Source of the DNA: JAFIEN01 sp051859505
GTDB lineage: Bacteria; Pseudomonadota; Alphaproteobacteria; Rhodobacterales; Rhodobacteraceae
NCBI GenBank assembly: GCA_051859505.1
Contig: JBHYFN010000036.1
Span: forward strand, 1 to 38,003
Direction: 5' to 3'
DNA: 38,003 nucleotides
This document shows, piece by piece, positions 25,083 to 33,152 of the stretch. The stretch's first letter is position 1. Each line of letters opens with the position of its first letter. The notes beneath the pieces were generated by a model that did not search any database, was not told the origin of the DNA, and worked only from the letters and a program-made list of their open reading frames with translations. A program made the translations under genes and the position numbers.

Positions 25083-26234
25083 ATGGCGCGCCTGATCCTG
25101 CCCGGCCCGGATGGCCTGACCGACTATCGCCTTGGCCCGCCCGGCGATTTCACCCGGCCCGATGTGGTGCCCAACCGCGTGGCCTTTGCCGCCGTGCATG
25201 TGGTGGCCGATCCGCTGGCCGAGGCGGACCCCTGGCTTGACGTGGCGATCGACTGGGACGCGACGCTGGCCTTTCGCCATCACCTCTGGTCGCTGGGCTT
25301 TGCCGTGGCCGAGGCGATGGACACCGCGCAGCGCGGCATGGGGCTGGGCTGGGACCATGCGCTTGACCTGATCGGGCGGTCGGTGCGCGAGGCGGCGAGC
25401 GTGGGCGGCAGCGTCTTTTCCGGCGTGGGCACCGATCACATGGCCCCCGGCGCGCATCCGCTGGAGGCGATCCGCGCCGCCTATCTGGAGCAGCTGCACG
25501 CCGTGCAGGCATTGGGCGGGCGGGTGATCCTGATGGCGAGCCGGGCGCTGGCCGCCACGGCGCGGGGGCCCGACGAATACCTTGAGACTTATGCCAAGGT
25601 GCTGGCCGAGGCGGACCAGCCTGTGATCATCCACTGGCTGGGCGACATGTTCGACCCGGCGCTGGCGGGCTATTGGGGGTCCGAGGATACCGACCGCGCG
25701 ATGGACACCTGCCTTGCGATGATCGCCGCGAATGCGGACAAGATCGACGGAATCAAGATCTCGCTTCTGTCGAAAGAGGCCGAGATCGCGATGCGCCGCC
25801 GCCTGCCTCCGGGCGTGCGGATGTATACGGGCGACGATTTCAACTATGCCGAGCTGATCGCGGGCGACGACCACGGCCATTCCGACGCGCTGCTGGGCAT
25901 CTTCGACGCCATCGCCCCCGCCGCCGCCGCCGCCCTTGCCCATCTGGCCGCGGGCGACCGGGCGCGGTTCGATGCGATCCTGGCGCCCACCGTGCCTTTG
26001 TCGCGCCACATCTTTCGCGCGCCGACGCGGTTCTACAAGACAGGCGTGGTGTTTCTGGCCTGGCTCAATGGCCACCAGTCGCATTTCACCATGATCGGCG
26101 GGCAGGAGAGCGCCCGCTCCACCCTGCATTTCGCGGAACTGTTCCGGCTGGCCGATGGGGCGGGCCTCTTGTCCGACCCGGAGCGGTCCGCCGCGCGGAT
26201 GGCGGATTTCCTCAAGCTGCGGGGGATCGGCTGA
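25083..26234 (+). CDS. DUF993 family protein (dihydrodipicolinate synthase-like aldolase)
   Basis: This 383-aa protein belongs to the DUF993 group, a branch of the Schiff-base aldolase/DHDPS superfamily. The likely Schiff-base lysine is in DGIKISLLSKEAE, followed by the typical VRMYTGDDFNYAELIAG. VIIHWLGDMFDP lies ahead of it. Superfamily members cleave or form C-C bonds of 2-keto acids. No member of DUF993 with a proven reaction is known to me. Its position between a Gfo/Idh dehydrogenase and a TIM-barrel isomerase suggests cleavage or dehydration of an oxidised sugar or keto-acid. Its stop overlaps the next start (TGATG). Confidence 0.85.
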   Translation: MARLILPGPDGLTDYRLGPPGDFTRPDVVPNRVAFAAVHVVADPLAEADPWLDVAIDWDATLAFRHHLWSLGFAVAEAMDTAQRGMGLGWDHALDLIGRSVREAASVGGSVFSGVGTDHMAPGAHPLEAIRAAYLEQLHAVQALGGRVILMASRALAATARGPDEYLETYAKVLAEADQPVIIHWLGDMFDPALAGYWGSEDTDRAMDTCLAMIAANADKIDGIKISLLSKEAEIAMRRRLPPGVRMYTGDDFNYAELIAGDDHGHSDALLGIFDAIAPAAAAALAHLAAGDRARFDAILAPTVPLSRHIFRAPTRFYKTGVVFLAWLNGHQSHFTMIGGQESARSTLHFAELFRLADGAGLLSDPERSAARMADFLKLRGIG

Positions 26235-27058
26235 TGCCCGAGACGGCGCAACTGTCGATCAACCTTGCCACGGTGCGCCAGCAATGGGGCCTGATCGAGG
26301 CGCTGGAGGGCGTGGCCCGCGCGGGCATTCCCGCCGTGGCCCCCTGGCGCGACCAGATCGCGGCGGCGGGTCTGAAACCGGCGGTGCAGCGGTTTCGTGA
26401 CCTTGGGCTGGTCTGTTCGGGCCTGTGTCGGGGCGGCATGTTCCCGGCCGCAACGCCCGAGGGCCGCAGCAGGGCGCATGACGACAACCTCCGCGCGCTG
26501 GAGGAGGCGGTTGCCTTTGAGGCGGCCTGCCTTGTGCTGGTGGTGGGGGGGTTGCCCGAAGGCTCGCGCGATCTGGGCGACGCCCGGGCGCAGGTCGAGG
26601 ACGGGATCGCGGCGCTTTTGGAACCGGCGCGCGCCGCCGGGATGCCGCTGGCGATCGAGCCCTTGCACCCGATGTATGCCGCCGACCGCGCCTGCGTGAA
26701 CACGATGGCGCAGGCGCTCGATATCTGCGACAGGCTTGGCCCCGGCCTGGGGGTGGCCTGCGATGTCTATCACGTCTGGTGGGATCCCGACCTGCCCGCC
26801 CAGATCGCGCGGGCGGGGCGCGAGCGGCTTCTGGCCTTTCATATCTGCGACTGGCTGCGCGAGACGCGTGACCTGCTTCTGGATCGGGGCATGATGGGGG
26901 ACGGGGTGATCGACATTCCGGCGATCCGGCATATGGTCGAGGCGGCGGGGTTTGCGGGGTTCCACGAGGTCGAGATATTCTCGGCCCGGGATTGGTGGAC
27001 GCGGCCGCCCGAAGAGGTCTTGCAGACCTGTATCGAGCGGCACCGGACAGTCTGCTAG
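26234..27058 (+). CDS. Sugar-phosphate isomerase/epimerase-like TIM-barrel protein
   Basis: This 274-aa xylose-isomerase-like TIM barrel (AP endonuclease family 2 fold) has four metal ligands visible in the expected order: Glu142 (LAIEPLHP), Asp177 (ACDVYHVWWD), His203 (FHICDW) and Glu247 (HEVEIF). The family epimerises or isomerises sugars and inositol-derived ketones; IolE, IolI and MocC belong to it. Some members work with Gfo/Idh enzymes on 3-keto sugars. The ATG at 26234 overlaps the DUF993 stop. The longer frame from 25673 is only its unbroken upstream extension inside DUF993. Confidence 0.9.
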   Translation: MPETAQLSINLATVRQQWGLIEALEGVARAGIPAVAPWRDQIAAAGLKPAVQRFRDLGLVCSGLCRGGMFPAATPEGRSRAHDDNLRALEEAVAFEAACLVLVVGGLPEGSRDLGDARAQVEDGIAALLEPARAAGMPLAIEPLHPMYAADRACVNTMAQALDICDRLGPGLGVACDVYHVWWDPDLPAQIARAGRERLLAFHICDWLRETRDLLLDRGMMGDGVIDIPAIRHMVEAAGFAGFHEVEIFSARDWWTRPPEEVLQTCIERHRTVC

Positions 27059-27078
27059 GGGATTGCCAGGGGGAAGAG

Positions 27079-28485
27079 ATGCCAAGGCTTGACGACGACC
27101 GACTGTTCCCGCCCGATCCCGGCACACGGGCGATTGCGCGCGAGATCTATGGCGCGGTGCGGGATCTGCCGATCCTCAGCCCGCATGGCCATACCGACCC
27201 GCGCTGGTTTGCCGAGGATGCGCCCTTTGCCGATCCGGCCAGGCTCTTCGTGATCCCCGATCATTATGTCTTTCGGATGCTGCATTCGCAGGGGGTGGCG
27301 CTTGAGGATCTGGGGATCGCGCGGCTGGACGGCACCCCGGTCGAGGCCGATCCGCGCAGGATCTGGCACCTGTTCGCGCAGCATTTCCACCTGTTCCGGG
27401 GCACGCCCTCGCGCCTTTGGGTCGAGCATTCGTTGCAGGAGGTCTTTGGCATCACCGACCGGCTGTCGCCCGCCACGGCGGATGCGATCTATGACCGGAT
27501 CGACGATTGCCTGCGCCAGCCCGCGTTTCGCCCCCGCGCCCTGTTCGAGCGGTTCAATATCGAGGCGATCGCCACCACCGAAGGCGCGCTCGACGATCTG
27601 CGCTGGCACCGGATGATCCGGGAAAGCGGCTGGGGGGGGAGGGTCATCACCGCCTATCGCCCCGATGCCGTGGTCGATCCCGAGGCGTCGGGCTTTGCCG
27701 ACAACGTGGCGCAGCTGGGGGCGCTGACGGGCGAGGATACCGCGACCTGGGCGGGTTATCTGGCCGCCCACCGCATAAGGCGCGCGTTCTTCAAGGAACA
27801 TGGCGCCACCTCTTCGGACCACGGGCATCTGACGGCGCGGACCGAGGATATGGCGCAGTCCGATGCCGCGGCCCTCTTCGACAAGGCGCTGCGGGGGGCC
27901 TGTTCGGCCGAGGAGGCGGATGCCTTCCGCGGGCAGATGCTGACCGAGATGGCAAGGATGAGCCTGGATGACGGGCTGGTGCTGCAGATCCATCCGGGGT
28001 CGTTCCGCAACCATTCGGCCCCGGTCATGGCCCGCCACGGGCGCGACATGGGCTATGACATCCCGATGCGCACCGATTACGTGACGGCGCTGCGGCCGCT
28101 TCTGAATGCGGTTGGCGGGCGGGCGGATCTGACGGTGATCCTCTTCACGCTGGACGAGACAAGCTATGCGCGCGAACTGGCGCCGCTGGCGGGCGTCTAT
28201 CCGGCGCTGCGGCTGGGGCCGCCCTGGTGGTTTCATGACAGCTATGAGGGCATGATGCGGTTTCGGGAAATGGCGACCGAGACGGCGGGGTTCTATAACA
28301 CCGTGGGGTTCAACGACGATACCCGCGCCTTCTGCTCGATCCCGGCGCGGCATGATGTGGCGCGGCGGGTGGATTGCGCTTTCCTTGCCACGCTGGTCGC
28401 CACCGGGCGGCTGGATCTGGAGGAGGCGCATGAGGTGGCGCATGACCTGACCTATGGCCTTGCGAAAGCCGCCTACCGACTTTGA
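27079..28485 (+). CDS. uxaC: Uronate isomerase
   Basis: This enzyme converts D-glucuronate to D-fructuronate (and galacturonate to tagaturonate). It has 468 aa, normal for UxaC. The start at 27079 (MPRLDDDRLFPPD) is set by AGGGGGAAGAG just before it; the frame is open from 26992. The diagnostic SPHGHTDP is at 34-41, with metal-binding His36 and His38. Later family segments are seen (LQIHPGSFRNHS near residue 300 and GFNDDTRAFCSIPARHDVAR near 410-430). It is the firmest clue that the operon handles uronic acids. UxuB-like and KdgF-like genes follow directly. Confidence 0.95.
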   Translation: MPRLDDDRLFPPDPGTRAIAREIYGAVRDLPILSPHGHTDPRWFAEDAPFADPARLFVIPDHYVFRMLHSQGVALEDLGIARLDGTPVEADPRRIWHLFAQHFHLFRGTPSRLWVEHSLQEVFGITDRLSPATADAIYDRIDDCLRQPAFRPRALFERFNIEAIATTEGALDDLRWHRMIRESGWGGRVITAYRPDAVVDPEASGFADNVAQLGALTGEDTATWAGYLAAHRIRRAFFKEHGATSSDHGHLTARTEDMAQSDAAALFDKALRGACSAEEADAFRGQMLTEMARMSLDDGLVLQIHPGSFRNHSAPVMARHGRDMGYDIPMRTDYVTALRPLLNAVGGRADLTVILFTLDETSYARELAPLAGVYPALRLGPPWWFHDSYEGMMRFREMATETAGFYNTVGFNDDTRAFCSIPARHDVARRVDCAFLATLVATGRLDLEEAHEVAHDLTYGLAKAAYRL

Positions 28486-28497
28486 GAGGATCTGCCC

Positions 28498-28806
28498 ATG
28501 AGTGCCTTTCCCGTTGTCGCAGCAGCGCCCGGCGTTACCCGGCAGGTGCTGGCGGACAATCCGCAGTTGATGACCGTCGCCTTCACCTTTGAAGCCGGCG
28601 CCGAGGGCGCGCTGCATGACCATCCGCATCTGCAGGCGACCTATGTGGAAAGCGGGCGCTTTGCCTTCACCATCGCGGGCGAGGAGAGCGTCGTCGGCCC
28701 CGGCGACAGTTTCGTCATCCCCTCGGGCGCGAAGCATGGCTGCCGCTGCCTTGAAGCGGGGCGGATGATCGACAGCTTCACCCCCCGCCGGGACGATTTC
28801 CTGTGA
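28498..28806 (+). CDS. kdgF: KdgF-like cupin (uronate ring-opening)
   Basis: This is a 102-aa single-domain cupin with a strong ribosome site (GAGAGGA). Metal-ligand pattern His40, His42, Gln46 and His80 (LHDHPHLQATYVESG ... KHGC) and the ending SFTPRRDDFL closely resemble KdgF. Known KdgF proteins speed the conversion of unsaturated 4,5-uronates, released from pectin or alginate, to the linear keto form. In this operon that points to an unsaturated or cyclic uronate intermediate. A general sugar-binding cupin cannot be ruled out. Its stop overlaps the next ATG. Confidence 0.8.
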   Translation: MSAFPVVAAAPGVTRQVLADNPQLMTVAFTFEAGAEGALHDHPHLQATYVESGRFAFTIAGEESVVGPGDSFVIPSGAKHGCRCLEAGRMIDSFTPRRDDFL

Positions 28807-30254
28807 TGCCCGATCCCGAGATGCCCGATACCCCCCGCCTGACCCGCAGCACCGCCCCCCGGCCCGGCACCGGCATCGTCCATCTGGGGCTTGGCGCCTT
28901 CTACCGCGCCTTTGCGGCGCCGATGATCGCCGAGGCGATGGCGGCCTCGGGTGGCGACTGGGGGATCGTCGGCGTCTCGCTCAAGTCGCCGGGCACGCGG
29001 GATGCGCTGGCGCCGCAGGGCTGGGCCTACAGCTCGGTCACGCTGGGGCCGGAGGGGGCCGAGGCGCGGGTGGTCGAGGTGTTGAACGACGTGCTTGTCG
29101 CGCCCGAGGATCCGGCGAGCGTGCTGGCGGCGATGGCCGATCCGGGCGTGCGGATCGTGACGCTGACGGTGACGGAAAAGGGCTATTGCCACGAGCCTGC
29201 GACGGGCAGGCTCAACCCCGATCACCCCGATATCGCGCAGGATCTGGCCCATCCGCTGCCCGTCTCGGCGCCCGGTTATCTGGTGCGGGCGCTGGCCTTG
29301 CGCCATGCGGCGGGGATCGCGCCCTTCACGGTCCTGACCTGCGACAACCTGCCGGAAAACGGGCGGCTGGTGCGGGGGATCGTGCTGGACCTCGCGCGGT
29401 TGATCGACCCGGCGCTGGCGGACTGGATCGCGGCCGAGGGGCGGTTTCCCGCGACGATGGTGGACCGGATCACGCCCGCGACCACGGCCGAGGATATCGA
29501 GATGGTCGCGCGGCTGACCGGCCATCATGATGCCGCGCCCGTGTTGCACGAACCCTTCCGGCAATGGGCCGTCGAGGATGATTTCGTGGGCGGCGCGCGG
29601 CCCGATCTGGCGGCGGCGGGGGCCGAGATGGTGGCCGATGTCACCGCGCATGAGCATATGAAGCTGCGGATGCTGAACGGCACGCATTCCTCGCTTGCCT
29701 ATCTGGGCTACCTCGCGGGGCATGAGACGATTGCCGAGGTGATGGCCGATCCCGCCTTCGCGGCCTTTGCCGACCGCCTCTGGTCCGAGATCATGCCGGC
29801 GGTCGAGGCGCCGCCCGGCGTGCGGCTGGCCGATTATGCCGCAGCACTGGCGGCGCGCTATGCCAACCCGGCGATCCGGCACCGGACCTGGCAGATCGCG
29901 ATGGATGGCAGCCAGAAACTGCCGCAGCGGATCCTTGGCACGCTGGAGGCGGGTCTTGCCGCCGGGCGGCCTTCGCCGGGGCTGTGCCTCGCGCTGGCGG
30001 GGTGGATGCGCTATGTGGGCGGGGTGGATGAGGGCGGCCGGCCCATCGAGGTGAAAGACCCGCTGGCCGCGCGGCTGCGGGCGCTGGCCGATGCGACGCC
30101 GGACCCCGCCGACAGGGTCGCGGCGCTGTTGGGGCTGGGCGAGGTGTTTCCGCCGGCGCTGGCCCAGAGGCTGCAGGCCCCCGTCACCGAGGCGGCCGAG
30201 GCCCTGTGGCGACAGGGCGCCCGTGCCGCAGTCGGGCAGGTTGCGGGCGGCTGA
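28806..30254 (+). CDS. uxuB: Mannitol dehydrogenase-family enzyme, probably fructuronate reductase
   Basis: This 482-aa enzyme belongs to the polyol-specific long-chain dehydrogenase family. It has IVHLGLGAFYRAF (nucleotide-binding), CDNLPENG, DRITPATT and the catalytic K-x4-N-x2-H motif in KLRMLNGTHSSLAYLG. Fructuronate reductase (UxuB) and mannitol dehydrogenase (MtlK) share this fold. The location just after uronate isomerase favours fructuronate to mannonate. The ATG at 28806 overlaps the cupin stop (TGATG); a GTG one codon earlier is less likely. No mannonate dehydratase follows, which leaves the next step unexplained within the window. Confidence 0.88.
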   Translation: MPDPEMPDTPRLTRSTAPRPGTGIVHLGLGAFYRAFAAPMIAEAMAASGGDWGIVGVSLKSPGTRDALAPQGWAYSSVTLGPEGAEARVVEVLNDVLVAPEDPASVLAAMADPGVRIVTLTVTEKGYCHEPATGRLNPDHPDIAQDLAHPLPVSAPGYLVRALALRHAAGIAPFTVLTCDNLPENGRLVRGIVLDLARLIDPALADWIAAEGRFPATMVDRITPATTAEDIEMVARLTGHHDAAPVLHEPFRQWAVEDDFVGGARPDLAAAGAEMVADVTAHEHMKLRMLNGTHSSLAYLGYLAGHETIAEVMADPAFAAFADRLWSEIMPAVEAPPGVRLADYAAALAARYANPAIRHRTWQIAMDGSQKLPQRILGTLEAGLAAGRPSPGLCLALAGWMRYVGGVDEGGRPIEVKDPLAARLRALADATPDPADRVAALLGLGEVFPPALAQRLQAPVTEAAEALWRQGARAAVGQVAGG

Positions 30255-30371
30255 TTTCTCGGCGGTCTGCCCGAGTGCCGGACCGAAATTCTGCCCAGCT
30301 TTGAGGCAAGGCTGCCCTGCCGCAGGCGTGGTGGCCTGATCCCGGCGGCGCGCGGGTCAGATTTCGCCGAA

Positions 30372-30400
30372 CCGTCATCATTGCGTCACCCGGATGTTAC
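30372..30400 (+). promoter_or_regulatory. Pho box (PhoB binding site) of the phosphonate operon
   Basis: Three 7-base repeats occur at an 11-base period: CCGTCAT (30372-30378), GCGTCAC (30383-30389) and ATGTTAC (30394-30400), each separated by 4 bases. The PhoB repeat is CTGTCAT with 11-base spacing; the first copy matches 6 of 7 and the others are weaker. A GAATAG at 30411 could be the -10. It lies 41 bases ahead of phnC. Confidence 0.6.
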
Positions 30401-30440
30401 CTGCCGCGGCGAATAGGGCCCAAATGGCAGGGGGTGGCTA

Positions 30441-31244
30441 TTGCTTGACGTTCAGAATGTAACCCGGGTCTTTGGCAGCAAGCGCGCCGTTGACGGGGTC
30501 AGCTTCTCGTTGAACGAGCCGGGCTTTGTCGGCATCATCGGCCGCTCGGGCGCTGGCAAATCCACCTTCCTGCGGATGATGAACCGCCTGACGGATGCGA
30601 CCGAGGGGCGCATCCTGTTCGAGGGCGCGGATATCCTGGCCCTGCGCGGAGGGGCCGCGCGCAGTTGGCAAAGCCGCTGTGCGATGATCTTTCAGCAGTT
30701 CAACCTGGTGCCGCGCCTCGACGTTGTGTCGAACGTGCTGCACGGCAAGCTGAACGCGCAATCGACGCTGGCCACAATGTTCAACCTCTGGTCGCGGGAC
30801 GACATCCTGCGCGCCATCGACATCCTTGACCGGCTGGGCATCGCCGAACAGGCCACCAAGCGCGCCGAGGCGCTGTCGGGCGGCCAGCAGCAGCGCGTGG
30901 CGATTGCCCGCGCGCTGATGCAGGATCCGGCGATCATCCTGGCGGACGAACCCATCGCCAGCCTTGACCCGATGAATGCGCAGATCGTGATGGACACGCT
31001 CAAGCGGATCAATGTCGAGGACGGGCGGATGGTGATCGCCAACCTGCACACGCTCGATACCGCGCGGCGCTACTGCGACCGGGTGATCGGGATGCGCGAC
31101 GGGCGGATCGTCTTTGACGGGCTGCCCGCCGATCTGACCACCGATGTCGCGCGCGAGATCTATGGCGCGGACGAAAGCTTCAACGAGGACGCGACCTCGA
31201 CCGCGATCCGGCCCGACCGGGATCTGCAACTGGCCGCGCAATAG
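30441..31244 (+). CDS. phnC: Phosphonate ABC transporter ATP-binding protein
   Basis: This 267-aa ATPase belongs to the phosphonate importer. It starts with TTG at 30441 (TTGCTTGACGTTCAG), with AGGGGG about 7 bases upstream; no in-frame ATG exists nearby. It has Walker A GRSGAGKST (34-42), signature LSGGQQQR, Walker B IILADEP and an H-loop area with NLHTLDTA in place of a plain H switch, as in other PhnC proteins. It heads the operon behind the Pho box. It may also serve phosphite or other reduced phosphorus compounds. Confidence 0.94.
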   Translation: MLDVQNVTRVFGSKRAVDGVSFSLNEPGFVGIIGRSGAGKSTFLRMMNRLTDATEGRILFEGADILALRGGAARSWQSRCAMIFQQFNLVPRLDVVSNVLHGKLNAQSTLATMFNLWSRDDILRAIDILDRLGIAEQATKRAEALSGGQQQRVAIARALMQDPAIILADEPIASLDPMNAQIVMDTLKRINVEDGRMVIANLHTLDTARRYCDRVIGMRDGRIVFDGLPADLTTDVAREIYGADESFNEDATSTAIRPDRDLQLAAQ

Positions 31245-31309
31245 CCTTTGACCCAACGACCCGGCCCGCCCGCATCCGGGGGGGCCCCTTTCGCAGATGG
31301 AGACCGCGA

Positions 31310-32209
31310 ATGAAAAAGCTTGCTGCAACCCTTCTGGTTTCGACCGCTCTGGCCGCGCCTGCCATGGCCGAGGGCATCACCGAATTCAACATCGGCCTTC
31401 TGGGCGGCGAGAACGTGCAGGATCGCCTTGCCTCGAACGAATGCTTCCGCGCCTATGCGGAAGAGGCGCTTGGCGTGCCCGTGCGCCTGTTCACCCCGGC
31501 CGATTACAACGGCGTCATCCAGGGCCTGATCGGGGGCACGCTGGATCTGGCATGGCTGGGCGCCTCGGCCTATGCCGCGGTCTGGATCAACGATCCCGAG
31601 GCGGTCAGCCCGGTTCTGGTCAAGACCAACCTTGACGGCAGCTACATGTATTATTCGATCGGGATCGCGCGCACCGACAGCGGGATCACCTCGCTTGCGG
31701 ATATGGAGGGCAAGAGCTTTGCCTTCGCCGATCCGAACTCGACCTCGGGCTATCTCGTGCCGTTGGTCGAGATCCCCGAAGAGGGATACTCGATGGAAGA
31801 GGGCGAGTATTTCAGCCGGGTCGCCTTTTCGGGCGGGCATGAGCAGACGATCATCGCCGTGGTGAATGGCGATTTCGATGCGGGCGTCGTCTGGGCCGAT
31901 GGCCAGGGCGAATGGGAAGACGGCTTCAACTCGGGCGCGCTGCGTCGTGCGACGGATTCCGGCATCGTCGACATGAACGACATTGTCGAGATGTGGCGTT
32001 CGAAGCCGATCCCGGAAGGCCCGATCGTGCTCCGCAACGCCTTGCCCGAGGATGTGCGCGAGACGGTGATCGAGCTGATGGCCAATCTGCACGAAACCGA
32101 CCCGGACTGCGCCTATGGCGTGGCCGCGGGCGAAACGGCCGGGTTCACCCCGATCTCGCATGACGCCTACGAGACGATCATCGCGGTGCGCAAGGCGCAG
32201 GCGAACTGA
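31310..32209 (+). CDS. phnD: Phosphonate-binding periplasmic protein
   Basis: This 299-aa binding protein is exported by a Sec signal (MKKLAATLLVSTALAAPAMA, cleavage about residue 21). The mature part has the PhnD features VRLFTPADYNGVIQGLIGG, LAWLGASAYA and FADPNSTSGYLVP, which line the phosphonate pocket. GGAGA precedes the ATG. A 65-base gap before it contains a GC-rich inverted repeat (GGCCC...GGGCC, 31261-31285). A hairpin after it (32228-32259) fits the common need for more binding protein than permease. Confidence 0.94.
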   Translation: MKKLAATLLVSTALAAPAMAEGITEFNIGLLGGENVQDRLASNECFRAYAEEALGVPVRLFTPADYNGVIQGLIGGTLDLAWLGASAYAAVWINDPEAVSPVLVKTNLDGSYMYYSIGIARTDSGITSLADMEGKSFAFADPNSTSGYLVPLVEIPEEGYSMEEGEYFSRVAFSGGHEQTIIAVVNGDFDAGVVWADGQGEWEDGFNSGALRRATDSGIVDMNDIVEMWRSKPIPEGPIVLRNALPEDVRETVIELMANLHETDPDCAYGVAAGETAGFTPISHDAYETIIAVRKAQAN

Positions 32210-32227
32210 TCCAAGGCGATCCGACAG

Positions 32228-32259
32228 GGCCGGAGACCGCCGCCGCGCGGCCTCCGGCC
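32228..32259 (+). repeat. Intercistronic hairpin between phnD and phnE
   Basis: GGCCGGAG (32228-32235) and CTCCGGCC (32252-32259) form a perfect 8-bp stem, with a 16-base loop and no T-tract. Such hairpins after binding-protein genes usually protect the upstream mRNA from decay or reduce read-through. Confidence 0.5.
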
Positions 32260-32279
32260 TCTCTCATCCTGGAATGAAC

Positions 32280-33152
32280 ATGGCCACTGTCCTGCCCGCC
32301 TCGGCCCATCTGACGGAGATCCGCGAGGATTACCTTGCGCTGACCCGCCGCCGCCGGATGTACAGCGGCATCCTGCTGATCGCCTTTGCCGTTACCTTCA
32401 TCGCGGGGTTCCGCATCGCCGAAAGCCGCAATGCGGGCGGGTTCCGTGACGGCATTCACCGGATCTTCGATTTCCCGCGCGAGCTAATCGTCGAGGCCTG
32501 GGAGAAGGCCGGCAACCTGCCCGGCCATGCCGCCCGCGCCTTTCCCGCGCTGGTCGAGACGTTGAATATCGCCATGGTCTCGACGCTGCTGGGCTGTCTT
32601 CTGGGCACGGCGCTGGCGCTGGGGGGGACGCGGGGGCTGGCCTATTGGCCGCGGCTGATCCCGGTGATGCGGCGTATCTCGGACATCTGCCGCGCGGTGC
32701 CCGAGATCGTGATCGCGCTGGTGCTGATCTTCGTCATGGGCGGCGGCCCGATGCCCGCGATGATCGCCATCGCCATCCATACCGCCGGCGCGCAGGGCAA
32801 GCTGTTTTCCGAGGTCAACGAAAACGTGGACCTCAAGCCGTTCGAGGGGTTGGCCTCGGTCGGGGCGAACTGGTGGCAGCGGACCTGGCTGGGGGTCTTT
32901 CCGCAGGTCATGCCGAATTACCTGAGCTATTCGCTGCTGCGCCTCGAGGTGAATATCCGGGCCTCGGCGATCCTGGGCTTTGTCGGCGCGGGCGGCATCG
33001 GGACGGAGCTGCGCAACGCCATGACATTCGGCCAGGGCCGGTTCGACGAGGCGGCGGCGATCTTCCTGATGCTGTTCGTGACCATCGTGATCGTTGACCA
33101 GATCTCGAGCCTGATGCGCAACAGCCTGACCGAGGGGCACCGGACAGCATGA
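32280..33152 (+). CDS. phnE: Phosphonate ABC transporter permease 1
   Basis: This 290-aa membrane protein starts at ATG 32280 (GGA 6 bases upstream); an ATG two codons earlier (32274) is also possible. A cytoplasmic N-terminus is followed by the first span (ILLIAFAVTFIAGF). The permease loop VGANWWQRTWLGVFPQVMP and the end LGFVGAGGIGTELRNAM are the PhnE hallmark. Its stop overlaps the next gene's ATG by four bases. Two different PhnE subunits, as here, form a heterodimeric channel. Confidence 0.92.
   Translation: MATVLPASAHLTEIREDYLALTRRRRMYSGILLIAFAVTFIAGFRIAESRNAGGFRDGIHRIFDFPRELIVEAWEKAGNLPGHAARAFPALVETLNIAMVSTLLGCLLGTALALGGTRGLAYWPRLIPVMRRISDICRAVPEIVIALVLIFVMGGGPMPAMIAIAIHTAGAQGKLFSEVNENVDLKPFEGLASVGANWWQRTWLGVFPQVMPNYLSYSLLRLEVNIRASAILGFVGAGGIGTELRNAMTFGQGRFDEAAAIFLMLFVTIVIVDQISSLMRNSLTEGHRTA

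Noticed and set aside
22428..26129. A 1233-aa open frame on the minus strand
   Set aside because: It is the antisense shadow of five well-recognised plus-strand genes; its composition (rich in R, H, G, P, Q) is typical of a GC-rich shadow and no family is recognisable.
30255..30371. A terminator after uxuB
   Set aside because: GC-rich partial dyads such as GGCAAGG/CCCTGCC are present but imperfect and without a T-tract, so no terminator is claimed.
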